Positions 25,299 through 34,351 are shown, numbered from the stretch's first letter. The stretch: 64,000 nt of DNA from Salegentibacter salinarum (GCF_900168115.1 NZ_FUZC01000010.1:62001-126000); one strand, 5' to 3'. The notes: generated from the letters alone by a model not told the origin. Made by a program: numbers and translations.

Positions 25299-28055
25299 AT
25301 GCCAGAAAAAAAATTAGATAGTGCACATTATTATAATATCGCTCAACTAAGAGTAGAATCCTGGAACACCTTAAAAAGTGAGTCGACTAAACTTCATTCT
25401 TCGGCCCGGGGCTCGGAAGACGAAAAAAACTACAAGAAAAATCTTCAACAGCTTTTTAAGGAATTGGAGGGTGTAGAATGCTTTTTTGCATTTCCGGGTT
25501 TGTCCTGTATTGAGAACCTAAGGGAAATGTTAAGAAGACAGGAACATACCGCTCTTTCCCATAAAATTGCAGAAATCACCAAAAACCTGGTAAGTGACCG
25601 GTATAGAAGTAATCCTGATTTTTTAGAAGATGAAGATCCCGGAGCCGAGCTGACGGATAAAGGAGAATATACAGAAGTAGCCAAAAAAAATTATTTTGAA
25701 GTGATGTTTGTAGAAGATATTTCTCAGGCAGAAGAAAATAAACTCAGGCACGATCTCAAAGAAATGCGCCTTTCTAACGAACAATTCGCTTATGGAATTG
25801 TGGTACAGCGTTCTTTTGAAGATGCTTTAATTGCGCTTCAGTTTAATTTTAATATTCAGGCGGTTGTAATTCGTTATGCGCCTCCTTACCATTCTAAAAA
25901 GATTACTCCGGTAATTAAACCATTTATTCAGAATATTTTAAAACTGAAGTTTGGTTCCAAACCACCTACCGAGTTAGGCCCGATTTTAGGAACCATGGTA
26001 AAAAAATTCAGGCCAGAACTGGATACCTATTATGTTACCGATACGGCTTTAGGTAATTTAAAGGATAGCACTTTAAAAACCTTTAGAAGGATTTTTTATA
26101 GAACTGAAGATTTACAGGAATTACACCTTACCGTAATTAGAGGAATAAGCGAACGCTATGAGACTCCATTTTTTTCGGCATTAAAAGACTATAGTAAAAA
26201 ACCAACCGGAATTTTTCACGCGATGCCAATTTCGCGAGGAAATTCGGTTTTTAAATCCAGATGGATCAACGATTTTGGTAATTTCTACGGCAGGAATATG
26301 TTCCTGGCAGAAACATCTTCTACCACCGGGGGGTTAGATTCTTTATTGCAACCAACCGGTTCATTGAAAAAAGCGCAGCAAAAGGCCAGTGATGCTTACG
26401 GCTCACGAAATACATATTTTGTAACCAATGGTACTTCTACCGCCAATAAAATAGTAGTGCAGGCTTTAGTGAAACCGGGAGATGTAATTTTAATAGACAG
26501 GGACTGCCATAAATCGCATCATTATGGTTTGGTATTGGCAGGAGCTTATCCGGTTTATCTGGATTCTTATCCTATTGAAGAATATTCTATGTATGGTGCA
26601 GTGCCGCTGGAACAGATAAAGGAAAAATTACTTCAGTTAAAAAAAGCCGGAAGGTTAAGCCTGGTTAAAATGCTTTTGTTAACCAATTGTACTTTTGACG
26701 GACTCGTGTATAACGTAGAAAAAGTAATGCAGGAAATACTGGCCATTAAACCAGATATGGTTTTTCTATGGGATGAAGCCTGGTTTGCATTTGCCGGTTT
26801 CACCTATAATTATAAACAAAGAACCGGAATGTTTGTTGCGCAGAAATTGTTTAATAAATACCAAAGCGATAGTTACCGGGAAGAATACAATGCGCATATT
26901 AAAAACCTTAAAAAGAATGAGATTCCGGGCCTCCCAAATCCGGATGAAGTGCGGATCAGGGTTTATTCTACGCAAAGTACCCATAAAACGCTAAGTAGCT
27001 TCAGGCAGGGTTCTATGATTCATATTTGGGACGAAGATTTCCGTAAAAAAAGTGAAAATACTTTTATGGAGGCTTACATGACGCATACTTCAACTTCTCC
27101 TAATTACCAAATGCTCGCTTCGCTGGATGTGGGAAGAAGACAGGTACAATTTGAAGGCTATGAGCTGGTAGAAAAGAGTATAGAGCTGGCTATGGTGTTA
27201 AGGGCCAAGGTGAACGACCATCCTAAATTGAAGAAATATTTTGATGTTCTAACTATAGGAAATTTTATTCCAAAGCAACACCGCAAATCGGGCATAAAAG
27301 AATATTACAATTCAAAGGAAGGTTGGAATAGGATGGAAACCGCCTGGGAACAGGATGAGTTTGTTTTAGATCCAACCAAAATTACCCTACACATTGGTAG
27401 AACCGGTGTAGACGGAGATACTTTTAAGAACCGTTATTTAATGGATAAATTTAATATTCAGATTAATAAAACTTCCAGAAATACGGTTTTGTTTATGACC
27501 AATATTGGAACTACAAGAGGGAGTGTAACCTATTTAACCAATGCATTATTAAAAATAGCCGATGAACTGGACCAGGAATTTAAAACCCTGAGCCAGGAAG
27601 AGGGGAATAATCGTAGAGATAGAATTAAATCTTTAACTGAAGATTTTCCGCCATTGCCAGATTTTAGTTATTTCCATCATTCTTTTCAGGCAGTTCCCGG
27701 AGTTCCAGGTGGGAATATTAGAGAGGCATTTTTCCTCGCTTACAACGAAGAGAATTATGAATATATGGCGCTTACAGGTTGCTTACCGGCGATGGAAGAA
27801 AACCGGATCCTGGTAGCTTCATCTTTTATAATACCTTATCCACCGGGATTTCCGGTGCTTGTTCCCGGACAGGTAGTAAGTAAAGAAATAATAAGATTTC
27901 TTACTGCATTAGATGTATCTGAAATTCACGGCTACCGGGCAGACCTCGGACTAAGAATTTTTAAAGATAACGTCTTGAATCGCCAGAAAACGGTGAGTTC
28001 TATGGGCTCTATGGGGAACAATTCGAAGAAAAAGATCACTAACTTAAAAAATTAA
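25299..28055 (+). CDS. Large Orn/Lys/Arg decarboxylase family PLP enzyme
   Basis: The 918-residue group III PLP decarboxylase carries FVTNGTSTANKIVVQALVKPGD near residues 368-390, the PLP-stacking His in DRDCHKSHHYG near 400, WDEAWFAFAG near 490 and the Schiff-base Lys563 in STQSTHKTLSSFRQGSM. Relatives make cadaverine, putrescine or agmatine. Bacterial family members are about 710-760 residues with the lysine near 355-390, so this one has an N-terminal part about 190 residues longer, including a receiver-like wing. The substrate is unknown. It is tightly packed between the VOC and ATP-grasp genes (2 and 4 bp). Confidence 0.9.
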   Translation: MPEKKLDSAHYYNIAQLRVESWNTLKSESTKLHSSARGSEDEKNYKKNLQQLFKELEGVECFFAFPGLSCIENLREMLRRQEHTALSHKIAEITKNLVSDRYRSNPDFLEDEDPGAELTDKGEYTEVAKKNYFEVMFVEDISQAEENKLRHDLKEMRLSNEQFAYGIVVQRSFEDALIALQFNFNIQAVVIRYAPPYHSKKITPVIKPFIQNILKLKFGSKPPTELGPILGTMVKKFRPELDTYYVTDTALGNLKDSTLKTFRRIFYRTEDLQELHLTVIRGISERYETPFFSALKDYSKKPTGIFHAMPISRGNSVFKSRWINDFGNFYGRNMFLAETSSTTGGLDSLLQPTGSLKKAQQKASDAYGSRNTYFVTNGTSTANKIVVQALVKPGDVILIDRDCHKSHHYGLVLAGAYPVYLDSYPIEEYSMYGAVPLEQIKEKLLQLKKAGRLSLVKMLLLTNCTFDGLVYNVEKVMQEILAIKPDMVFLWDEAWFAFAGFTYNYKQRTGMFVAQKLFNKYQSDSYREEYNAHIKNLKKNEIPGLPNPDEVRIRVYSTQSTHKTLSSFRQGSMIHIWDEDFRKKSENTFMEAYMTHTSTSPNYQMLASLDVGRRQVQFEGYELVEKSIELAMVLRAKVNDHPKLKKYFDVLTIGNFIPKQHRKSGIKEYYNSKEGWNRMETAWEQDEFVLDPTKITLHIGRTGVDGDTFKNRYLMDKFNIQINKTSRNTVLFMTNIGTTRGSVTYLTNALLKIADELDQEFKTLSQEEGNNRRDRIKSLTEDFPPLPDFSYFHHSFQAVPGVPGGNIREAFFLAYNEENYEYMALTGCLPAMEENRILVASSFIIPYPPGFPVLVPGQVVSKEIIRFLTALDVSEIHGYRADLGLRIFKDNVLNRQKTVSSMGSMGNNSKKKITNLKN

Positions 28056-28059
28056 AATT

Positions 28060-29847
28060 ATGGAATCTAAGAAACCAAAAGCTTCCAATAAAAAAGGAGC
28101 AACTAATACAAAAAAAACCACGCCTAAAAAAGAACCGGTATCCCCGGAACGCAGCGCTAAAAAAGACAGAAAATTAAAGGTTACCGAAGAAAAGCCCCTA
28201 AAGGGGAAGAAATCTGTGCCTTTAGATTCTACGGCGCAGCAAGGCAAAGCTCCGGCTTCTTCCACTACTAAAAAGAAAAAAGCTACTACAGCTTCCGGCG
28301 CTAAAAAGAAACCTGCAAAAAGCAAAAAAGTGGTTGGAGCCAAACAGGTGAAAGTCGATAAATCAGTAGCTAAAGTTCCCGCAAAATCGAAAAGTAAGAA
28401 TACGCTGGATGGAGTTTCAGACATTAGAAGATCTTTTCACAAGAACGAAGAACCTTTATATTTTATAAGTGCAACCAACTTCAACCTTTTAGGTGCTGAT
28501 GAGTGGATTAAAGGATTTAAATTTATTTGCCATATCGAATGTTTTGATGGTCTTCATCCCAATGTTTTTTCACCTAAAACCGAAATTCCTCACGATGATT
28601 TTGAAGGAATTGAAGACATAAATAATTATTTATTACAACATCCCGAGGTTCAGGATTATCTAAAAACAAGATCTGTAGACGGAAGGGCAGGGAAAGCGAT
28701 GTTCCTTATGTTTAATGAGAAAACCGAGGAGCTTGCAGAAAAACTCGGCCTGGAAATCATGTTTCCAAAAGCCGAAATGCGAACTTTTCTGGATAACAAA
28801 GTAAATACGAACCGAATTGCAGAAAAAGCCGGGGTGGCCTGCGTGCCTTATGTACTTACCAAAGTAAATAATTATGAGCATTTAAGGGAGGTTTCTAATC
28901 ATCTTGGAAACGAGCTGGTTATCCAAACTCCTTTTGGTGATTCTGGACATACTACTTTCTTTATTTCAAATGAGGAAGAGTATGAAAAACACTCCGAAGA
29001 GATTGAAAAAGAAGAAGAAGTTAAGGTAATGAAGCGTATTCGTTGCCGAGGCTCTGCCATAGAAGCTTGTGTGACAAGACATGGAACAATTGTGGCGCCG
29101 CTTATGACAGAATTGGTAGGTTTTAAAGAACTTACTCCTTATGAAGGTGGTTGGTGTGGTAACGAGATTTATCCCAATGCCTTTACACCCGAGTTAAGGG
29201 AGAAAGCAATAGAATATACCCAGTTATTCGGGAATCAGTTGCGGGAAGAAGGTTATAAGGGATATTTTGAACTCGATTTCTTAATAGATCAGGATAATGG
29301 TGAGATCTATTTAGGGGAATTGAATCCGAGGGTAACAGGAGCCAGTTCTATCACCAATCACGCTGTATTTGCGCTTGCAGATGCACCATTATTTGTTTTT
29401 CATATTCTGGAATGGATGGATATTGATTATGATCTTGATATTGAAGCCATAAATAATCGATGGGCCCGCCAGGAGAATATAGATGGTTGGAGCCAGCTTA
29501 TTATAAAACATACCGAAGACACCATAGAATATGTGACAAATGCACCAAACTCTGGTATTTACAGAATGTATGATACCGGCCATATTCAGTTTGACAGGAT
29601 GGATACTCACCGTAGGGCCGTTGAAAATGAAAATGAAGCCTTTTTCTTACGAATAACCAGGAAAGGAGATTATTTATATGAAGGAGCAGATATGGGAATT
29701 CTGGTAAGCCGCGGACGTATGATGACAGATGATTTTAGGCTAAATAACAGGGCTAAACATTGGATAAAAGCCATTAGGGGCCAATACACTTCTGAAATAG
29801 TTGAGGACAAGAAAAAGCCAAAATTATCAGGAACTTTAACTAAATAA
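28060..29847 (+). CDS. ATP-grasp ligase with a histone-like lysine-rich N-terminal tail
   Basis: The protein has 595 residues. The first 120 or so are disordered and very basic: runs of Lys, Ala, Ser, Thr and Pro such as TTKKKKATTASGAKKKPAKSKK, like the tails of histone H1 or AlgP. From about 125 a biotin-carboxylase/carbamoyl-phosphate-synthase-like ATP-grasp enzyme follows. It shows FLDNKVNTNRIAEKAGVACVPYVLTKV near 245-270, the Lys/Glu ATP-binding strands around 285-330, and GYFELDFLIDQDNGEIYLGELNPRVTG near 405-430 (magnesium ligands). Such enzymes join a carboxylate to an amine through an acyl phosphate. Here it may cap an amine made by the preceding decarboxylase (inference). Confidence 0.88.
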   Translation: MESKKPKASNKKGATNTKKTTPKKEPVSPERSAKKDRKLKVTEEKPLKGKKSVPLDSTAQQGKAPASSTTKKKKATTASGAKKKPAKSKKVVGAKQVKVDKSVAKVPAKSKSKNTLDGVSDIRRSFHKNEEPLYFISATNFNLLGADEWIKGFKFICHIECFDGLHPNVFSPKTEIPHDDFEGIEDINNYLLQHPEVQDYLKTRSVDGRAGKAMFLMFNEKTEELAEKLGLEIMFPKAEMRTFLDNKVNTNRIAEKAGVACVPYVLTKVNNYEHLREVSNHLGNELVIQTPFGDSGHTTFFISNEEEYEKHSEEIEKEEEVKVMKRIRCRGSAIEACVTRHGTIVAPLMTELVGFKELTPYEGGWCGNEIYPNAFTPELREKAIEYTQLFGNQLREEGYKGYFELDFLIDQDNGEIYLGELNPRVTGASSITNHAVFALADAPLFVFHILEWMDIDYDLDIEAINNRWARQENIDGWSQLIIKHTEDTIEYVTNAPNSGIYRMYDTGHIQFDRMDTHRRAVENENEAFFLRITRKGDYLYEGADMGILVSRGRMMTDDFRLNNRAKHWIKAIRGQYTSEIVEDKKKPKLSGTLTK

Positions 29848-29930
29848 TATGTTGGGATTTGTGGGAGTAATAGGAATTAAAACTATTTTGCCACATTAAT
29901 AAATCAATATTATTTTAAAAACCATTCTAA

Positions 29931-31181
29931 ATGCAGTTACACTTTAATGCTATTTCTGAACCCGGAAAACCGGGTTCCAAATGGCAAAAATTATATAATA
30001 CTCACTGGCCCGCTTATAAAAGCTGGCTTAATTCAAAAGGAACAACCAATTACCCAGATCTTAAAACATCGCAAGAAGCACTTAAAAAGTATATGCCAGA
30101 GGTTTGGCCTACCTACCAGCGTTTATGCAAACTTGCAAAAGGAGATAAGGTAGCGGCACGTTTTTTAACAGGCTTTCAGCCTCCTGCTTATATAAGTGGC
30201 TGCTCACAAGCAGTTACTACAGGAGAAGATATTCAGTTGGTTAGAAATTACGATTTCCATCCAGATTTAATGGAAGGAACGCAATTGCTAACCTCATGGA
30301 ATGGCAAAAAAGTAATTGCTACCAGCGATTGCCTTATTGGGGTTGTAGACGGAATGAACGAAGATGGCCTGGCCATTTCGCTTACTTTTGGAGGACGAAA
30401 AGAGGTAGGAGTAGGTTTTGGGATTCCATTTATTTTGCGTTATGTTTTAGAATTTTGTAGTGATGTTGAAGAAGCTGTTGCAGCTTTAATCAGGATTCCT
30501 TCGCATATGTCTTACAACGTAACCGTTGTGGATAAAACCGGAAAATTTAAAACCGTACAACTGGCACCGGATAAAACACCACTGGTTACTGATGCGGCTT
30601 TTACAACAAACCATCAGGGAACAATAGACTGGCCCGAAAATGCGGCTTTTAATAAAACCCGGGAACGCTCTTCTTTTCTGAATAAAATGTTGTCAGTCAA
30701 AGGAGTGAATTCCACTAAGGTGGCCGATGCTTTTCTAAAGGCGCCGCTTTATAATACTAAATTTAAGGAAGGTTTTGGAACTTTATTTACCTCGGTTTAT
30801 CGACCCTTAGAAGGAAAAGTAGAACTTCGCTGGCCTGAAACTTCGGTTCAACAAAGTTTTGAAAACTTTCAGGAGGTTTATAAGCTCATAAATTACGAAC
30901 CGGCTCAGGTTGCAACTGAATGGTGGAACCAGGATGCCGTAGAAGTGGCTCGAACAGTAGAAGATCCGTTTGAAGAGCAATACGCTGAAAATGTAGATTG
31001 GCAGGAAACTGTTACCGAAATTATGGTAAATGCCATGGCTCAGGCTCATCCATCCACAAATGAGCGAGAACTTGAAAAATTAAGAGGAAAAATAATTAAT
31101 AAAGGAGAAGTGTCCTGGCAGGCAGTAGCCGGTTTCTGGAGTAAAATGGGAACAGGTTATGCCGATTCCTGGAGGAGTTAG
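29931..31181 (+). CDS. C45-family self-processing Ntn hydrolase/acyltransferase
   Basis: The 416-residue protein resembles acyl-CoA:6-aminopenicillanate acyltransferase-like Ntn hydrolases. The expected Gly-Cys processing site is in ISGCSQAV with Cys91 as the future N-terminal nucleophile. It is followed by LVRNYDFHPDL and SDCLIGVVDGMNEDGLAISLTFGGR, typical of the family. The first 90 residues would be the pro-segment. No signal peptide is seen, so it is cytosolic. Members cleave or form amide bonds of small molecules. In this cluster it could remove the acyl group put on by the ATP-grasp enzyme, as PuuD does in E. coli (inference). It starts 83 bp after the ligase and is followed by a terminator. 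Confidence 0.87.
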   Translation: MQLHFNAISEPGKPGSKWQKLYNTHWPAYKSWLNSKGTTNYPDLKTSQEALKKYMPEVWPTYQRLCKLAKGDKVAARFLTGFQPPAYISGCSQAVTTGEDIQLVRNYDFHPDLMEGTQLLTSWNGKKVIATSDCLIGVVDGMNEDGLAISLTFGGRKEVGVGFGIPFILRYVLEFCSDVEEAVAALIRIPSHMSYNVTVVDKTGKFKTVQLAPDKTPLVTDAAFTTNHQGTIDWPENAAFNKTRERSSFLNKMLSVKGVNSTKVADAFLKAPLYNTKFKEGFGTLFTSVYRPLEGKVELRWPETSVQQSFENFQEVYKLINYEPAQVATEWWNQDAVEVARTVEDPFEEQYAENVDWQETVTEIMVNAMAQAHPSTNERELEKLRGKIINKGEVSWQAVAGFWSKMGTGYADSWRS

Positions 31182-31209
31182 GCATTTCTTTTAAATAATT
31201 TTCTTAAGG

Positions 31210-31262
31210 ACCTGGTGCTATAAATAATGGATTATCTCCTATTTATTTCACCAGGTTTTTTA
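31210..31262 (+). terminator. Rho-independent terminator after the C45 hydrolase gene
   Basis: ACCTGGTG (31210-31217) pairs with CACCAGGT (31249-31256), extended inside by ATAAATA/TATTTAT, and is followed by TTTTTT. It splits the dehydrogenase gene from the main operon, at least partly. Confidence 0.8.
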
Positions 31263-31317
31263 GTTAAAAATTCTTAGAAGTAATTCTAATTTAATACTCC
31301 ATAAAAAATAAAATACA

Positions 31318-32676
31318 ATGGAATTTTATAGCACAAACCCCTACAATGGGAAACAAGTTGGAAAATATACGGCTCAAACTAAAGAGGAAACCACGGTTGT
31401 ATTAAATAATTCAGGAAAAGCCTTTAGAGAATGGAAAAAAACACCACTTTCTTACCGCACTGAACTTTTGCAGAAAGCCGGGCAGGTTTTAAGGGATAAT
31501 GTAGAGGAGTATGCGAAAATGATTACTCAGGAAATGGGGAAACCAATTTCTGAATCCAGGGCTGAGGTTAATAAATGCGCCTGGGTATGTGATTATTATG
31601 CTGAGAATGCTGATGAATTTCTCGCTTCGGCAGAGATAAAAACAGATGCTACCCATAGTTATGTTAGGCACGACCCAATAGGGAGTGTTTTTGCTATTAT
31701 GCCGTGGAATTTTCCATTCTGGCAGGTTTTTAGATTTGCAGCACCGACGCTTACCGCCGGAAATACCGGGATATTAAAGCACGCCCCTAATGTATTTGGC
31801 TGTGCCTTGAAGATAGAAGAGGTTTTTGAAAAAGCAGGATATCCCAAAGGCGTTTTTCAGAATTTAATTGTGCATCACGATCAAACCGAAATGATCATTG
31901 CACACGATGCAGTCCAGGCGGTTACTTTAACCGGAAGTGAAGCTGCAGGATCGGCGGTGGCAGAACTTTCGGGAAAATATATAAAAAAGAGTCTACTGGA
32001 ATTAGGCGGTAATAATTCATTTATTGTTTGGGAAGATGCAGATATAGATCGCGCCGTTAAAACAGCAGTTTCCGCCAGGATGTTAAACTGCGGACAAAGC
32101 TGTATCGCGGCGAAGCGTTTTATTCTGCTGGAAGGAATTTACGATGAATTTATTTCAAAATTTAAGACTGCAGTGAACGAATTAAAACCCGGAGACACTA
32201 TGGACGATAGCACGCAGGTAGGAGCGCTTGCGAGAAAAGATCTGGCAGATCAACTTCAAAGGCAGGTAAAAAGATCTTTAGAACAGGGAGCTGAACTATT
32301 ACTTGGCGGCGAACAGAATAATTGTTTTCATCAGCCAACCATTCTTGGAAATGTTAAGCCGGGAATGGCCGCTTTTGACGAAGAAACCTTTGGCACTCTC
32401 GCGGCAATTATTAAAGCACAGAACATAGAGGAAGCTTTTGAGCTTTCAGAAAAATCAACATTTGGTTTGGGCACCACAGTTTTTACCAAAAATATCGAAA
32501 AAGCTATGGAAATGGCCGGTAGTGTAAGTGATGGCGCTTACTTTGTAAATGAACTGGTAAAATCTAATCCCCGACTTCCCTTTGGAGGAACCAAGCGTTC
32601 CGGCTACGGTCGGGAATTAGCAAAAGAAGGAATGATGGAGTTTGTTAATAAGAAAACAGTTTATGTTAAAGCCTAA
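31318..32676 (+). CDS. NAD(P)-dependent succinate-semialdehyde dehydrogenase
   Basis: The 452-residue aldehyde dehydrogenase oxidises a semialdehyde to the acid. The catalytic Cys262 is in CGQSCIAAKR and the general-base Glu228 in SLLELGGNN. The cofactor region MPWNFPFWQVFRFAAPTLTAGNT (residues about 123-146) and the C-terminal PFGGTKRSGYGRELAKEGMMEFVNKKTV match the short Sad/GabD-like subgroup. It would take the semialdehyde made by the aminotransferase at the head of the cluster into the TCA cycle. It has its own start region after a terminator. Confidence 0.92.
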   Translation: MEFYSTNPYNGKQVGKYTAQTKEETTVVLNNSGKAFREWKKTPLSYRTELLQKAGQVLRDNVEEYAKMITQEMGKPISESRAEVNKCAWVCDYYAENADEFLASAEIKTDATHSYVRHDPIGSVFAIMPWNFPFWQVFRFAAPTLTAGNTGILKHAPNVFGCALKIEEVFEKAGYPKGVFQNLIVHHDQTEMIIAHDAVQAVTLTGSEAAGSAVAELSGKYIKKSLLELGGNNSFIVWEDADIDRAVKTAVSARMLNCGQSCIAAKRFILLEGIYDEFISKFKTAVNELKPGDTMDDSTQVGALARKDLADQLQRQVKRSLEQGAELLLGGEQNNCFHQPTILGNVKPGMAAFDEETFGTLAAIIKAQNIEEAFELSEKSTFGLGTTVFTKNIEKAMEMAGSVSDGAYFVNELVKSNPRLPFGGTKRSGYGRELAKEGMMEFVNKKTVYVKA

Positions 32677-32694
32677 ATCATACTTTTATCAGCA

Positions 32695-32725
32695 TTGGTC
32701 ATTGCCCCGAATAGTTGTACTTTTG
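32695..32725 (+). promoter_or_regulatory. Promoter of lpdA
   Basis: TTG at 32695-32697, a 20-base spacer, then TACTTTTG at 32718-32725: both elements match the Bacteroidota consensus exactly. The ATG is at 32765. Confidence 0.7.
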
Positions 32726-32764
32726 TGTTCACTTTGTTAAAAAATCAACATAAAACATAGAATT

Positions 32765-34171
32765 ATGAGTAAATATGATGTTGCAGTTATAGGTTCTGGC
32801 CCCGGAGGATATGTGGCCGCTATACGCTGCGCGCAACTGGGAATGAAAACTGCTATCATAGAAAAATATTCAACTTTGGGAGGCACCTGCCTAAATGTAG
32901 GTTGTATCCCAAGTAAAGCTTTGTTGGATTCCACGCATCATTACCATGATGCCGTAAAACATTTTGAAGAACATGGGATTGAAATTCCAGGCGAAGTAAA
33001 AATTAATCTTGAAAAAATGATGGAACGTAAATCTTCGGTTGTAAGTCAAACTTGCGACGGGGTGAAGTTCCTGATGGATAAAAATAAAATTGATGTTTTT
33101 GAAGGGGTTGGTTCTTTTAAAGATAAAACTCACATCAATATTGAAAAGAACGATGGTGAAACTGAAACCATTGAAGCTGCGAAAACTATTATCGCTACCG
33201 GTTCAAAACCGGCTAATCTGCCGTTTATCGAACTTGATAAAGAAAGAATTATCACTTCTACCGAAGCTTTAAAACTTAAGGAAATCCCTAAGCACATGAT
33301 CGTGATTGGAGGTGGAGTAATTGGCCTGGAATTAGGTCAGGTTTATCGTCGTTTGGGAGCTGAAGTTACTGTTGTTGAATTTTTAGACCGAATTATTCCT
33401 ACTATGGATAGCGCTCTTTCTAAAGAATTACAAAAAGTACTTAAGAAACAAGGCGTTAAATTCCATACTTCTACCAAAGTGAAATCTGTAGAGCGTAAGG
33501 GAGACGAAATTATCATTAAAGCTGACGATAAAAAGGATAAGGAAGTAGAATTTAAAGGAGATTACTGCTTAGTTTCCGTAGGGCGTAAACCTTTTACTGA
33601 TGGGTTAAATGCAGATGCTGCAGGAGTTAAAGTGACCGATAAAGGAATGATTGAGGTAAACGAACATTTACAAACCAACGTAGATAATATCTACGCTATT
33701 GGGGACGTTGTTCGTGGCGCAATGCTGGCTCATAAAGCCGAAGAAGAAGGAACTTTTGTTGCTGAAACTATCTCTGGACAAAAGCCACATATAGATTATA
33801 ACCTTATTCCGGGCGTGGTTTATACCTGGCCTGAAGTTGCCGCAGTAGGTAAAACCGAAGAAGAACTTAAAGAAGAAGGTGTAAAATACAAAGAAGGGAA
33901 ATTTCCAATGCGTGCTCTTGGACGTTCCAGAGCGAGTGGAGATACAGACGGATTTGTAAAAATACTTGCCGACGAGAAAACCGATGAGGTTTTAGGTGTA
34001 CATATGATTGGCGCTCGTACTGCCGATTTAATCGCTGAAGCTGTAGTCGCAATGGAATACCGTGCTTCTGCCGAAGATATCGCCAGAATGAGCCACGCTC
34101 ACCCAACTTATGCTGAAGCCGTTAAGGAAGCTGCCCTGGCTGCAACCGATAATCGGGCGCTACACGTATAA
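32765..34171 (+). CDS. lpdA: Dihydrolipoyl dehydrogenase (E3)
   Basis: The 468-residue FAD flavoenzyme reoxidises lipoamide of 2-oxoacid dehydrogenase complexes and the glycine cleavage system. It has the FAD motif VIGSGPGGYVAA near residue 7, the redox disulfide Cys42/Cys47 in GGTCLNVGCIPSKALL, the NAD motif VIGGGVIGLELGQVYRRLG near 180, the second FAD motif YAIGDVVRG near 312 and the active-site HAHPTYAEAVKEA near 442. All are intact. It has its own promoter and a strong terminator, and no E1 or E2 genes adjoin it, so it probably serves several complexes. Confidence 0.96.
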   Translation: MSKYDVAVIGSGPGGYVAAIRCAQLGMKTAIIEKYSTLGGTCLNVGCIPSKALLDSTHHYHDAVKHFEEHGIEIPGEVKINLEKMMERKSSVVSQTCDGVKFLMDKNKIDVFEGVGSFKDKTHINIEKNDGETETIEAAKTIIATGSKPANLPFIELDKERIITSTEALKLKEIPKHMIVIGGGVIGLELGQVYRRLGAEVTVVEFLDRIIPTMDSALSKELQKVLKKQGVKFHTSTKVKSVERKGDEIIIKADDKKDKEVEFKGDYCLVSVGRKPFTDGLNADAAGVKVTDKGMIEVNEHLQTNVDNIYAIGDVVRGAMLAHKAEEEGTFVAETISGQKPHIDYNLIPGVVYTWPEVAAVGKTEEELKEEGVKYKEGKFPMRALGRSRASGDTDGFVKILADEKTDEVLGVHMIGARTADLIAEAVVAMEYRASAEDIARMSHAHPTYAEAVKEAALAATDNRALHV

Positions 34172-34192
34172 TTTTTGAATTAAGATTTTAGA

Positions 34193-34230
34193 AAAATGGC
34201 TGTTTGATTTCAATATCGAACAGCCATTTT
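34193..34230. terminator. Terminator of lpdA
   Basis: A 16-bp stem (34193-34208 with 34215-34230, one G-U pair) around a 6-base loop, with A-rich and T-rich flanks. It can act in both directions. Confidence 0.85.
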
Positions 34231-34291
34231 CTATTATAGTCTGAAGTTTAAGATCATATTATTAATTACTACTTTCTCGTGGTAAAGGGCG

Positions 34292-34351
34292 TCATTCTGA
34301 ACTGGTTTCAGAATCTAAGCTAAAATCGACCCTGACATCAGTTCAGGATGA
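34292..34351. repeat. Imperfect inverted repeat of the TCATTCTGAACTGGTTTCAG type
   Basis: Arms at 34292-34311 and 34332-34351 match at 17 of 20 positions, separated by 20 bases. Sequences of this kind (TCATTCTGAAC...TCAG) recur in intergenic regions of Flavobacteriaceae as REP-like palindromes. Here it lies between two convergent genes. Confidence 0.5.

Noticed and set aside
28044-28424. Antisense open frame of 126 codons rich in Phe, Leu and Val
   Set aside because: It is the mirror of the lysine-rich tail of the ATP-grasp gene (AAA/AAG reads as TTT/CTT); the frame on the plus strand joins an intact enzyme.
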